Source: an uncultured Bacillota bacterium (GTDB taxonomy: Bacteria > Bacillota_I > Bacilli_A > RFN20 > CAG-288). From it: a stretch of 64,000 bases of DNA. The stretch covers positions 124,001 through 188,000 of the forward strand of contig CASDVP010000001.1 of assembly GCA_949284445.1 (NCBI GenBank). Direction: 5' to 3'. Shown here one piece after another: positions 18,072 through 27,211 of the stretch. The position numbers and the translations under genes are program-made. Within the stretch, counting starts at the first letter, position 1. The number at the start of each line of letters is the position of its first letter. The notes below the pieces were generated by a model. The model had not been told where the DNA came from. It worked only from the letters and a program-made list of their open reading frames with translations, and did no database searches.

Positions 18072-20207
18072 ATGAAGAAACGTATTGTTCTTCCGTTGTT
18101 ATTACTTTCACTTTCTACAGGCGCTGTATTAAGTTCTTGTAATCCTAGCACTAGTGCTAGTGATTCCACTACTCAAGACCAAAAAGAGAATTTCACAGTC
18201 ACATGGAATGTTCCTGAACACGCTACTGTTGAAGTCACTGGCCATGATACTTTACCAACATCAGTAGAATCCGGAACTAAAATTGAATTCACGGTCACTT
18301 GTGACGCTGGTTATGCAGTCAACCGTGTCAGAAGTGGTTCTAGAACTCTTTATGATGATGATGGAGTTTATTCTGTAACCGTCAGATCTAACACTACGAT
18401 TGAAGTCACAGTTGAAAGAAAAGTTAAATCTATTGCCATCACCACTAAACCAAATAAATTGACTTATTTTGATGGTGAAGCAGTTGATGCTACTGGTATG
18501 GTCGTGACTGCTACATTTGAAACTAATGACGTGGAAGCTGTCACTGATTATACGATTGAACCTTCAACTTTATCTGCTGGCGATACTTCCTTTACTGTCA
18601 CCTATCAAGATCAAGAAGCGGTTGTCCAATTAGATGCTACTGTTGAGTATTCGGTCAATATCGATCCTAATGGTGGAACCATCAGTTCTGAAGTTTTAAA
18701 GACTTATGAGACACAACACAATTATAAAGTTGAAGAAGATGGCGCTATTTTCTTCTCTTATTACAACAATTTAGAGACACCATTAGCTTTACCTACCTCT
18801 GATCAGATCACGAGAGATAACTACGCATTCTTAAATTGGAGCGATAATATAACTCAAATCACTAACAATTCTAAGAATGTTGATACCACCGCTAATTGGT
18901 CGCCAGAATTAGTTGATATTTCTCGCGTCTATTTAACCGTTGAACAAGAAGAAGGAGAAGATGTTCCTTATCTCTATATTGAAGGTACATTTAAAGCTGC
19001 TGATTCAGCTATGCTTTATTTATATGAAGGCAATCAACATTTCTCATTAGAGGGTGATACTTATCAAAAACCATCCGATAGTGATGAAATGTCTGTCAAA
19101 TTTGATTTACGCAGATTAGCTAATGCTAAAACTCAAGGTGATGATGGCACAGAAAAATCATTCAAAGGTGCTTGGATGGATATCCGGTTTGTTGCAACTT
19201 TGGGTGAAGATGAGCTTGAACAAGAGATTTTTGTCAATAGTGGAGATTTAGAAGTCGATGTTAATCAATCCATTCACGCTGGTGTTTATTCATATGCTTT
19301 TGCCACTTATAATAATGGACACGGCGATGCTTTAAAGGTTTATTATAGTGATTTCTTTGGAACTTATACAATTGAAACATCTACTGCTGATAATGCAGCG
19401 ACATTAAATCTTAATTTCGATGTTGCTGAGGCTTACTACGATAAACAGATTACAGTCAGCTGGTGGCAATCTTCTGAATTCCCGTCTGATACTGCTACTA
19501 TCAGTGCTGATGGTAAAGCCACAGTCTCGATTGATCTCAATGATTTCAGCGCTGGGTTAGCTTATGCACATGTCACTATCAGTGATGAAGATGGAACAAC
19601 ATTATATGGTGGAACAAGCACTAACTTACCTCTCAACGCTTGTGAAACTGACTTACCAACCGCTCCTTCTGGTGTTGATAATCGATTAAAGAACTCAATC
19701 ATCGTACAAAATCCTGGTAATAATATGGCTTATTATATCGGAAGAAGTGACAGCGATGGTTTGACTATCTTTACACGTGATGAAGGCTTCATCATTAAGG
19801 ATTCATATGTCACTGTTGTAGAGAATAAAGCAAAATTCATCTTTGAAGCTCAGACAAGATATGAAGAAGCTGATTTTGAAGAAGGCGGAGCGATGGCTGA
19901 TTTTGCTATTGATGTTCAAAATACTGCTTGGGCATATTCACTTTTAACAAGAGAAAGTGTAGCCGTTGAAGAAGGCATTGTCACTCTCACTTATGATTTA
20001 TCCACTTTAGCTGTTGATAGTTATTTCTTCCATTATCATTTATCAGCTGTTAATCCTGACAACATTGGCACTGGAGCAACCAATCTCACAACAGTAACAG
20101 CGACTGAAGTTGAGACTGATACTCTTTCTTATAACTATAGAATGGCTGATCCACAAGGCTGGAACTTCGAAATGGCTTATCTCACCATTACTGAAAAAGC
20201 CGCTTAA
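18072..20207 (+). CDS. Large surface lipoprotein with Ig-like and repeat-type beta domains
   Basis: A 711-residue lipoprotein (MKKRIVLPLLLLSLSTGAVLSSCNP; lipobox LSSC, Cys23). Residues about 45-115 resemble an InlB-B-repeat or Big-like module (WNVPEHATVEVTGHDTLPTS). Residues about 118-190 match a bacterial Ig-like domain (PNKLTYFDGEAVDATGMVV). A beta-rich body with no family I recognise follows. There are no catalytic motifs. It follows the GH3 gene, with its own promoter region, RBS (AAAGGAG) and terminator, so a carbohydrate-binding or adhesin role is plausible but inferred only from position and architecture. Confidence 0.75.
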   Translation: MKKRIVLPLLLLSLSTGAVLSSCNPSTSASDSTTQDQKENFTVTWNVPEHATVEVTGHDTLPTSVESGTKIEFTVTCDAGYAVNRVRSGSRTLYDDDGVYSVTVRSNTTIEVTVERKVKSIAITTKPNKLTYFDGEAVDATGMVVTATFETNDVEAVTDYTIEPSTLSAGDTSFTVTYQDQEAVVQLDATVEYSVNIDPNGGTISSEVLKTYETQHNYKVEEDGAIFFSYYNNLETPLALPTSDQITRDNYAFLNWSDNITQITNNSKNVDTTANWSPELVDISRVYLTVEQEEGEDVPYLYIEGTFKAADSAMLYLYEGNQHFSLEGDTYQKPSDSDEMSVKFDLRRLANAKTQGDDGTEKSFKGAWMDIRFVATLGEDELEQEIFVNSGDLEVDVNQSIHAGVYSYAFATYNNGHGDALKVYYSDFFGTYTIETSTADNAATLNLNFDVAEAYYDKQITVSWWQSSEFPSDTATISADGKATVSIDLNDFSAGLAYAHVTISDEDGTTLYGGTSTNLPLNACETDLPTAPSGVDNRLKNSIIVQNPGNNMAYYIGRSDSDGLTIFTRDEGFIIKDSYVTVVENKAKFIFEAQTRYEEADFEEGGAMADFAIDVQNTAWAYSLLTRESVAVEEGIVTLTYDLSTLAVDSYFFHYHLSAVNPDNIGTGATNLTTVTATEVETDTLSYNYRMADPQGWNFEMAYLTITEKAA

Positions 20208-20232
20208 TAGTTATAGAGTAATGTAGGTAAAT

Positions 20233-20265
20233 AAAAACTAGCATCTTCGTGATGCTAGTTTTTTT
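20233..20265 (+). terminator. Strong terminator after the lipoprotein gene
   Basis: The stem AAACTAGCATC/GATGCTAGTTT with loop TTCGT ends in a run of T residues, 30 bases after the stop codon. The rest of the gap to 20471 holds nothing I can identify. Confidence 0.9.
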
Positions 20266-20471
20266 GTGGTCAGAAGTAATCCGCTTAAAATAGTTATTAA
20301 AACATATGATAAATTAACTACCTAGATGATTGATAGTAGTGATGTTTGAGTAAAAAAACATTAGCACATGCTTAAAGTAATAAAAAGAAAGACATCATCT
20401 ATCCAGTTCTATAATTAGCCCTATAAACTGATCAAAGAATAGAAAAGCAAAAATGCAGTCTATAAAAATGT

Positions 20472-21452
20472 TTATCGTATCATCTCTTCTTGATTCTTAT
20501 GCAATTCATCATCAGGCTCTGCGATGACATAGACGCTTTTTAAATCATCAAAATCATTCATCAATTGTGCTTTGATTTTATCAGAAATCTCATCCACATC
20601 TTTTAAGGTTGTTTCACAATCTTCTAAAATGAATATCTCTAAATAAAACTTTTCAGAAAAAATACGAGAACGAATCAATTTTACTTTGTTCAAATCATAA
20701 ATCTTACCTAAAGATTCTTTTACTTTTTTCATCTTTACATCATCGATTGCATGGTCGGTGAGTTCTCTTGCTGATTTTCTAAAGACTTCAACTGCTATCA
20801 ATATCACCATAACAGCAATCGGATAAGAAAGTATCGGATCGAGGATATTGTTTTCAGGTAACCAATAATATCCGCAGAGAGCGATGATAGCTGCAATCGA
20901 AGATAAAGCATCGATTCTCTGATGCCAAGCATCTGCTTTCATTGCAGTAGAATGTGCTTTTTTAGCAGCAAAATAAGTGATGTTAAACATGATTTCTTTT
21001 AATACCACAGAGGCGATTGATAAGCCCATAGAAGTCCAGAATAAAGGTGAGCCAGCTATAGTTTCTGGAACATCTGCATGTCTTGATTGAATCACTGACA
21101 ATTGCTCAATCAAAGAAGTTGTCGATTCGCTGATAATAGTTATCGCTGTTAAAAATAGGATGATCGATAAAATCAAAGAAGCTATCGATGCCCATCTTTC
21201 ATGCCCATAATTATATTTGTGATTCTTTTTGACTGCAGCAACCCAAACGGCGATCAAAGCGATGATAGTAGTTAGGACATCACCAGTCGAATGAACACCA
21301 TCTGAAAAGACGGAATCAAATCCCATTATTTTTCCAATAGTGATTTTAGAAATACCTAATAAAAGGTTTAAAACAATAGAGATGATAGAGATGATAGTAG
21401 CCACTTTGACAGGCTCTTTTTCTTTTTCTTCGAGTATGTTTTCTTGCTTCAT
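20472..21452 (-). CDS. Cation diffusion facilitator family efflux transporter
   Basis: A 326-residue CDF protein expected to export Zn2+, Fe2+ or Mn2+ in exchange for protons. Six hydrophobic segments span about residues 15-215. The metal-site motifs are SDGVHSTGD in TM2 and DAWHQRIDAL in TM5. A cytoplasmic C-terminal domain (about 220-326) has the ferredoxin-like CDF pattern. Its ATG overlaps the thiN stop (ATGA), so it is translated as part of a three-gene operon with the Sel1 and thiN genes. The metal specificity cannot be read from sequence. Confidence 0.88.
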   Translation of the reverse strand: MKQENILEEKEKEPVKVATIISIISIVLNLLLGISKITIGKIMGFDSVFSDGVHSTGDVLTTIIALIAVWVAAVKKNHKYNYGHERWASIASLILSIILFLTAITIISESTTSLIEQLSVIQSRHADVPETIAGSPLFWTSMGLSIASVVLKEIMFNITYFAAKKAHSTAMKADAWHQRIDALSSIAAIIALCGYYWLPENNILDPILSYPIAVMVILIAVEVFRKSARELTDHAIDDVKMKKVKESLGKIYDLNKVKLIRSRIFSEKFYLEIFILEDCETTLKDVDEISDKIKAQLMNDFDDLKSVYVIAEPDDELHKNQEEMIR

Positions 21453-22075
21453 ATATTTTTAATATTTGTGGTAATGATTAATATACCATTTTTAACTTTA
21501 ATAATGGCTTTTTTGTTAATAAATTCATTTGATACACCTAATGGTTTTAAATTTGTCAAAGTATAGTTGTGTAATTGATATTTCAAATTGATTTCATCAA
21601 CACCGATTGATTGATCAGTGAAAGAAAAGGCTGAAATCATTCCTGTAGCATCTTCTTTAAAAGTCATTTGAGAATCACATAAAGGAAAGACGATATCTTC
21701 ATTATATAAAGCAGCAATTTTAATATGTTGCTTACAAGCTTTTGCTAATAAAGCGATAGTTGTTAAAGTCATATCTAAACGCCCACCGATCGCACCTAAT
21801 ATCAAGATATCTTTAAATCCTTTGTCTATCAGATAATCTAACGCATATTCTGTGTCAGTGACATCTTTGATCGGATTGAGTTTCATTGTTTTAACATCGT
21901 TGATCATCACATCTTTAGGTAACGAATCAAAATCTCCAATCAATAAATCAGGTTGGATACCAGCTTTGATGAAATTTAAATAACCAGCATCACAAGCGAT
22001 AGTAAAAACAGATTTATCTTTTTTCAAGAAACTCAAATCACACTCTAATTTAGAAACAATAATGGCTTTTTTCAT
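21449..22075 (-). CDS. thiN: Thiamine pyrophosphokinase
   Basis: A 208-residue enzyme that transfers pyrophosphate from ATP to thiamine, making the cofactor TPP. Typical motifs are ACDAGYLNF, PDLLIGDFDSL (substrate Asp residues), KDVTDTEYALDY and LGAIGGRLDMTL. The start overlaps the upstream Sel1 gene (ATGA) and the stop overlaps the CDF gene (ATGA). Reading through its TGA would run 26 codons inside the CDF gene, so TGA clearly acts as a stop here. The C-terminal half is poorly conserved, as usual for the family. Confidence 0.9.
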   Translation of the reverse strand: MKKAIIVSKLECDLSFLKKDKSVFTIACDAGYLNFIKAGIQPDLLIGDFDSLPKDVMINDVKTMKLNPIKDVTDTEYALDYLIDKGFKDILILGAIGGRLDMTLTTIALLAKACKQHIKIAALYNEDIVFPLCDSQMTFKEDATGMISAFSFTDQSIGVDEINLKYQLHNYTLTNLKPLGVSNEFINKKAIIKVKNGILIITTNIKNI

Positions 22076-22632
22076 TCTACTATACCTGGTAAATCGATTT
22101 TATTCTTAACAGCTTTTTGATAAATTTTATTCTCAGTTGTCTTATCATTGTTTTTCTTAGCTAGTAGAATTCCGTTTATATAAGCGTCTATTTCTTTAGC
22201 ATCCATCGCTTTTTGATAATAGGTCATCGCTTTATTTTCGTCTTTTTCAAACAATTCACCATTTTCATATTCTTTAGCTAATGCTAGTAAAGCAGGACCA
22301 TAATTTAATTCTGACATCACATGTAATCCTATTCTTGCTTTATTTTTATCGGTCTTTTTATATAAAAGATATTGATAATAATAGGCGACATCACAATGCT
22401 CTGATAATGCGATATTTAATTGTTCAACTGCTCTTTTATAATCGACATAAAAGAGCCTTGTATCATCTTCTAAATAACAAGCTACAAGATAGAGATGATT
22501 AAGGCCATCAAAGCGATGTGAGGTCTCTAAAATATGCTTGATATCCTGAATAGTTTCGCTGGTGGTAAAAGGACTGAACGCTTTTTTAATCAATCCTTTT
22601 AAAAGATCGTATTTAGTTAATTTCTTTTCCAT
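22072..22632 (-). CDS. Sel1-like repeat protein
   Basis: A 186-residue helical protein with degenerate Sel1/TPR repeats (GPALLALAKEYENGELFEKDENKAMTYYQKA is the clearest). There is no signal peptide, so it is probably cytoplasmic. It is the first gene of an operon with thiN and the CDF transporter, and overlaps thiN by ATGA. Such repeats usually mediate protein-protein contacts; the partner is unknown. It is divergent from ispE. Confidence 0.7.
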   Translation of the reverse strand: MEKKLTKYDLLKGLIKKAFSPFTTSETIQDIKHILETSHRFDGLNHLYLVACYLEDDTRLFYVDYKRAVEQLNIALSEHCDVAYYYQYLLYKKTDKNKARIGLHVMSELNYGPALLALAKEYENGELFEKDENKAMTYYQKAMDAKEIDAYINGILLAKKNNDKTTENKIYQKAVKNKIDLPGIVE

Positions 22633-22817
22633 CGTAAGTCAATACAAAAAAACATATCATTATCTTATCACAACGAGGCGTTTAGTAATATCTAGCTAAA
22701 TTTTAGGGTTTTAACATGAGATAAAAAAGAAAACGCATAACATTTTTAAGAATATCACGATAGAAGTTTTATTATGCTAGAATAATGGAGATGTATAAAC
22801 GAACATAAAATATAGAT

Positions 22818-23687
22818 ATGAACACTACAGTTATTAGAGCTTTAGCTAAAATTAATTTAGCCATTGATGTCTTAGATAAAAGAGAAGACGGATATCATGA
22901 TATCGATATGATAACTATCCCTTTAAAGCTTCATGATTCAGTAGAGATCACACCTCTTGGTCCTAATTATGACACCTATCTTTTTTGTGATGATCCGACA
23001 ATCATTTGTGATGAATCTAATCTAGCTTATAAAGCTTTAGATAAGATGAAAGAAAACTTTGATATGAACGGTGAATATCGAATGTTCATTTATAAAAAAA
23101 TTCCGGTTGAAGCAGGATTAGGCGGTGGTTCCGCAGATGCTGCAGCTATCATCAGAGCGATCAGCAATTATATGCCAAAAGATAAAATTGATGAAAAGAA
23201 GTTATATGACATCGCTTTATCTATCGGTTCTGATGTTCCGTTTTGTTTATTCAATAAACCAGCAAGAATAAGAGGACGTGGTGAAATCATCGAACCTATC
23301 AAAGTCGCTTATCCATATTATGTGTTAATAGTTAAACCTCAAATAGGTTTAGCAACTAAGACTGTTTATGACGGATTTGATCAGATCAAAGAAAAGATTC
23401 GCCGTCCTGATATCAATCGACTCATGAAGGCTTTAGAGAATGATGATCAAGAAGAGATGAAGAAATCAATGGCTAATGTTTTATCAGTCCCTGCTATCAG
23501 GGCTTTGCCTTTGATAAGCACACTCTTAGAAGAGATGGAGATGATGAACCTTGTGTTAAACGGTATGTCAGGCACCGGTTCAGCTTGTTTTGCTTTATCT
23601 AAAGATAAGAAGCTTTTAGAGAGAGCATCACATGTTTTTGCTGGTGAAGGTCATAGCACATATATCACTCAATTCTATTTAGGATGA
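22818..23687 (+). CDS. ispE: 4-diphosphocytidyl-2-C-methyl-D-erythritol kinase
   Basis: A 289-residue GHMP kinase of the MEP isoprenoid pathway. It phosphorylates CDP-ME using ATP. Visible motifs are AKINLAIDVL with REDGYHDI at the N-terminus, the glycine-rich ATP loop PVEAGLGGGSADAAA, IGSDVPFCLF and the C-terminal MSGTGSACFAL. The length is typical. No clear Shine-Dalgarno precedes the ATG; an extended -10-like TGCTAGAAT lies about 40 bases upstream. The hydrolase gene begins five bases after its TGA. Confidence 0.94.
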   Translation: MNTTVIRALAKINLAIDVLDKREDGYHDIDMITIPLKLHDSVEITPLGPNYDTYLFCDDPTIICDESNLAYKALDKMKENFDMNGEYRMFIYKKIPVEAGLGGGSADAAAIIRAISNYMPKDKIDEKKLYDIALSIGSDVPFCLFNKPARIRGRGEIIEPIKVAYPYYVLIVKPQIGLATKTVYDGFDQIKEKIRRPDINRLMKALENDDQEEMKKSMANVLSVPAIRALPLISTLLEEMEMMNLVLNGMSGTGSACFALSKDKKLLERASHVFAGEGHSTYITQFYLG

Positions 23688-23691
23688 GAAA

Positions 23692-24627
23692 ATGGATCAG
23701 TTCTATAAATCAGCTTTTCGTTTAGTTTTTGCTATCACATCTTGTAAGGATAAAAAAGTTCATAAAAATAACCAACCGATTACGACAGTTGATGTTGATA
23801 CATTTAAATATTTGAATGATAATGATAAAAAACATCTTTTAAATTTAGTTTCACCGAAAAACATCAGTTGTAAAAGACCACTATTATTTGATATTCATGG
23901 CGGCGGTTGGATGTATGGTGATAAAGATCTCAATTTAGATTTTGGCAAATATTTAGCTAGCAAAGGATTTATAGTCGCTTTACCAAGCTATACTTTAGCG
24001 TTTAAAGGCGATTTAAAGAATATGATATATGAACTTTTTTCTTCTGTAGCTTTTTTATTAAAAAATTCTGATAAATTCAATATTGATACAAATAACATTT
24101 TTCTATTAGGAGATAGTGCTGGTTCTCATTTATCCTTGTTGATGTCTGCGATCATCAATTCTGATGAGTTAGCTGCTACATTTGAAATCAAAAATAAAAT
24201 CGAGTGTAAAATAAGAGGTCTCGCATTACAAAATCCTGTTCCATACATTGACAGTTTTAAATTCGTAGGCAAACCTTTGTGGATGGAAAAAGGAGCGAGA
24301 AAAACTTTCAATAGGATGATGTATGGTAAAGATTATTTGAATTCTCATATTTATAATCTTGCATCATTTTCACAATTTGCTTGTACAGTGACATCATACC
24401 CACCAATTTTAATCACGACTTCAACTGGAGACACCTATATGGGCAAACAAGCTATCAGATTAGATAAAGATTTAACTGATAGAAATATGAAACATACTTA
24501 TTTTTGCTTAGAAGATGAGACTGTCCCACATGTTTATAATGTTTTAGCACCTTTAGATGAGAGAAGTTTAAAGATCAATAATAAGATTGTTGAATTCATC
24601 AATTCGAATGTTGTTGGTGATAATTGA
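23692..24627 (+). CDS. Alpha/beta-hydrolase fold esterase-like protein
   Basis: A 311-residue hydrolase of the hormone-sensitive-lipase-like or carboxylesterase type. It has the oxyanion motif FDIHGGGWMYGD, nucleophile elbow LLGDSAGSHLSL, an Asp candidate in TTSTGDTYM and catalytic His in TVPHVYNVL. There is no signal peptide, so it is probably cytoplasmic. It starts five bases after ispE and the ispE TGA is part of its AGGATGAG ribosome binding site, so the two form an operon. It ends with tandem stops TGA TAA. The substrate is unknown. Confidence 0.8.
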   Translation: MDQFYKSAFRLVFAITSCKDKKVHKNNQPITTVDVDTFKYLNDNDKKHLLNLVSPKNISCKRPLLFDIHGGGWMYGDKDLNLDFGKYLASKGFIVALPSYTLAFKGDLKNMIYELFSSVAFLLKNSDKFNIDTNNIFLLGDSAGSHLSLLMSAIINSDELAATFEIKNKIECKIRGLALQNPVPYIDSFKFVGKPLWMEKGARKTFNRMMYGKDYLNSHIYNLASFSQFACTVTSYPPILITTSTGDTYMGKQAIRLDKDLTDRNMKHTYFCLEDETVPHVYNVLAPLDERSLKINNKIVEFINSNVVGDN

Positions 24628-24643
24628 TAATCTAGCTTTCATC

Positions 24644-24686
24644 AAGTTTAAAAATTCTCAAACTTGTTTTTAAACTTTTGTATAAT
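24644..24686 (+). promoter_or_regulatory. Promoter with overlapping 11-bp inverted repeat before the XRE-DUF3990 gene
   Basis: AAGTTTAAAAA (24644-24654) and TTTTTAAACTT (24667-24677) form a perfect 11-bp inverted repeat, and a TATAAT -10 follows at 24681-24686. The repeat covers the -35 position, which suits an autorepressor operator. It could also act as a weak terminator for the hydrolase gene. Confidence 0.55.
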
Positions 24687-24711
24687 TAAGTTAGAAGGAT
24701 GTTGGTATCTT

Positions 24712-25566
24712 ATGAATTTGACTAATGAAATTGTAATCATCAGTGAGGTCTTACAATTAAATGAGTCTGATCTATCAAATAAATTAGGTGTTTCGTTAGA
24801 AACGATAAACAATTGGAAATTCGGACGAAAAGGTATTGGACTACAGAATTTAGAGAAAGTATATTCTTATGCTTACGATAATGGTATATGTTTAAACAAA
24901 ATATATGAACAGCTTTTAAAAGAAGAATATGAAAATAATCAAAATATCGTTTTGTTTCATGGGGCGAAAAAATCATTCACTATGCCAATCGATTTTGCAA
25001 CAAATTCTAAAGCAACAAACGATTTTGGAATAGGTGTTTATTTAGGAGAGACATTTGAGCAAGCGGCTAACTATATTTCTGTACTAAATTAAAATATCGT
25101 TTATTGTTTTTGTCTAAATTTAAGTGGACTAAAAGCATATAAATTTAATGTAAATACTGAATGGATGATTGCTATCGCATATTATAGGGGATGGTTAGAC
25201 GATTACAAAGATAGCTCTTTGATTCAAAAACTCATTAGCAAATTATCTGGTTATGATGTTATCATCGCTCCAATTGCTGATAATCGAATGTTTGACATCA
25301 TTGCAGAATTTGTAGGAAATGAGATCACGGACGAGCAATGTCGACACGCTCTAACAGCAACGAATTTAGGCTTTCAATATGTGCTGAAGACGAATAATGC
25401 TTTAAATAACATTAACTTTTTAAAAGAAATGTTCGTATGCCAGAAAGAAAAAGCTCATTGCCTTGATAATAGAGCTTCATTAACAAACAACGGATCTCAA
25501 AAAGTTAAAATTGCCCGCATTCAATATAAGAACAAAGGCCGATATATTGAGGAATTACTAAAATGA
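24712..25566 (+). pseudogene. XRE-DUF3990 toxin-type gene interrupted by in-frame TAA
   Basis: Starts at ATG 24712. Residues 1-75 form an XRE helix-turn-helix (LNESDLSNKLGVSLETINNWKFGRKG). From about residue 80 the sequence matches DUF3990, an ADP-ribosyltransferase-like toxin family (LFHGAKKSFTMP, DFGIGVYLGETFEQAANYIS). A TAA at 25090-25092 stops the frame, but the same frame continues with the family's second half (NVNTEWMIAIAYYRGWL, VIIAPIADNRMFDII, CRHALTATNLGFQYVL, KVKIARIQYKNKGRYIEELL) up to 25566. A single AAA-to-TAA change would explain it. The last codons overlap the next gene (ATGA). It is either an inactivated toxin or two separately translated pieces. Confidence 0.8.
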
Positions 25567-26384
25567 CACCACTTAGCTATATTGAATTAAAATTATGCCA
25601 AGCCCAGGCAAAAATATTTGAGGCATCTGTTACTGAAACCAATTATAGCTCCCCGATTTTCATAAGGCGTTTTATTTATTCTTCTATTGCCAAATCCTTT
25701 GATGATAAAGCTTATTTATATCGTTCCAACACTATGGAAGAAGTCTTTGATATCATCAATGATGAATTTGGCAAAAGCCATTACGGGAAAATAAAATATA
25801 GTTCTGACCAAATGTTTTGGATAGGTTATATTTATCGGTGTCTTTGCATAAAATATAACTTATCAAGTAAAAGCGTCTATAAGCTCTTCAACGCTAAGGA
25901 AATTATAAAATATTACAATATTTATCATACTTTTGACATAGTTGATGCGGCCGAGAGAATGATGGAAAGCATTGATTATGATAATTCGTCAATTCAGGAG
26001 AAAGCATATAAGGTTGCTAAGCGTTTGTTCTATACTGAAAAGCTCAAAGTCTTAATTGGGCAAAAAGTAAAAGTATTTATAGATCGACCAATTGGATACG
26101 ACCATTATGGAATTATCTATCCATTAAACTATGGATATATTAAGGAAATTAAAGCGCTAGATGGAGAATATCAGGACGCTTATATTTTAGGAATCGATAA
26201 ACCAATTAAAACGTTTGAAGGAAAAGTTTTGGCAATAATAAATAGAAAAAATGATATTGAAGATAAATTGGTAGTTTGTGGTCAAGATGAAAACTATTCT
26301 AAAGAAGAAATTAAAAAAGCTGTTAATTTTCAAGAAAAGTATTTCAAAAGCAAAATTATGCTTGCTGATCATTGCATTGAGTAA
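25563..26384 (+). CDS. DUF3990-partner domain fused to inorganic-pyrophosphatase-like domain
   Basis: A 273-residue protein. Residues 1-140 (LSYIELKLCQAQAKIFEAS, SPIFIRRFIYSSIAKSFD, FWIGYIYRCLCIKY) look like the helical protein usually encoded next to DUF3990 genes, so probably the antitoxin side. Residues about 155-270 resemble a short inorganic-pyrophosphatase-like family (VFIDRPIGYDHYGIIYPLNYGYI, DGEYQDAYILG, IEDKLVVC, FQEKYFKSKI), keeping the acidic DGExxDAY site. The ATG overlaps the stop of the toxin-type gene, so the pair is coupled. The fusion of these two parts is unusual. Base composition is like the surroundings. Function of the fusion is unknown. Confidence 0.7.
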   Translation: MTPLSYIELKLCQAQAKIFEASVTETNYSSPIFIRRFIYSSIAKSFDDKAYLYRSNTMEEVFDIINDEFGKSHYGKIKYSSDQMFWIGYIYRCLCIKYNLSSKSVYKLFNAKEIIKYYNIYHTFDIVDAAERMMESIDYDNSSIQEKAYKVAKRLFYTEKLKVLIGQKVKVFIDRPIGYDHYGIIYPLNYGYIKEIKALDGEYQDAYILGIDKPIKTFEGKVLAIINRKNDIEDKLVVCGQDENYSKEEIKKAVNFQEKYFKSKIMLADHCIE

Positions 26385-27211
26385 CAACCGTATAATTTCC
26401 AAAAGGGTGCATTGCATCACTACGAGTTCTTTCGATGGGTTGAACTTGTGAAAGAACTTTATCAATAGTTTGATTTTCTAATCTTTTTCACGCATCAAAC
26501 CTTATGTTGATTCCACTATTTGAAACCAGTATTTATAAATGTATCATTTTTCTAGTAAGGGTATCGTTTTGTATTAACGAGATAACACAAAGACAGTATT
26601 TTAATCAGTACTACACAAGATCTTGTTACCAAAAATTCTTACAACCTTTCGCAAAATACTAACAATTTTCACTGACTATTTTGAAAACAAGAGACAATTT
26701 TTTATGTGAATATTAACTATTCAATACATTTTCGTTAAGAGGAAATTCTTTCAAACTCTTGGTAACAATTCCATCATCATCTTTTTTAAGCTTGTTATTT
26801 TTTTACAATAATAATCTTTTTAATTTTTATAAAGGCTTCTATTGACTATTTTTACAAGTTTTAACATTTTTTCAGTACAATGATGAAATTATAGCTGTCA
26901 ATAGTTGGCTGAAAAGAGAAGCAGAACTCTAATTATATGTTGAGGAACAATATTATTTTTTTACTAAAATTCACAGAAAAAGTTATTCAGTAAAAAGAAT
27001 CGCTTTTTTAGCTCTTACTTTTGTTTCAACCACTCCAAAAAAACAAATTCTATTGTGTCATCTTTATGTACTATCGCTTTTTCTAGATTTAAGTAAAAAA
27101 TAGGTTTAACACATTCATTCATTATTCTAGATTTTTTATTTTTTTAATCTAGTTTTATATTTATAAAAATTTTTCTTTGGTGTAAAATTTTATTGTTATT
27201 TGGAGGGCGTT
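26385..27211. other. Long AT-rich intergenic stretch, no gene seen
   Basis: No reading frame with protein-like composition and a ribosome binding site, and no tRNA-like cloverleaf, was found. Visible structures are GTTCTTTC/GAAAGAAC around 26431-26456, a 10-bp inverted repeat TTGTTACCAA (26623-26632) and TTGGTAACAA (26759-26768) about 126 bases apart, and a CTAGATT/AATCTAG hairpin (27127-27152) with T-rich sequence after it. The last may be a terminator or part of the prs leader. Confidence 0.5.

Noticed and set aside
26385..27211. Structured RNA, tRNA or CRISPR in the long intergenic stretch
   Set aside because: No cloverleaf, conserved RNA core or repeated spacer pattern was seen. Only scattered inverted repeats are present.
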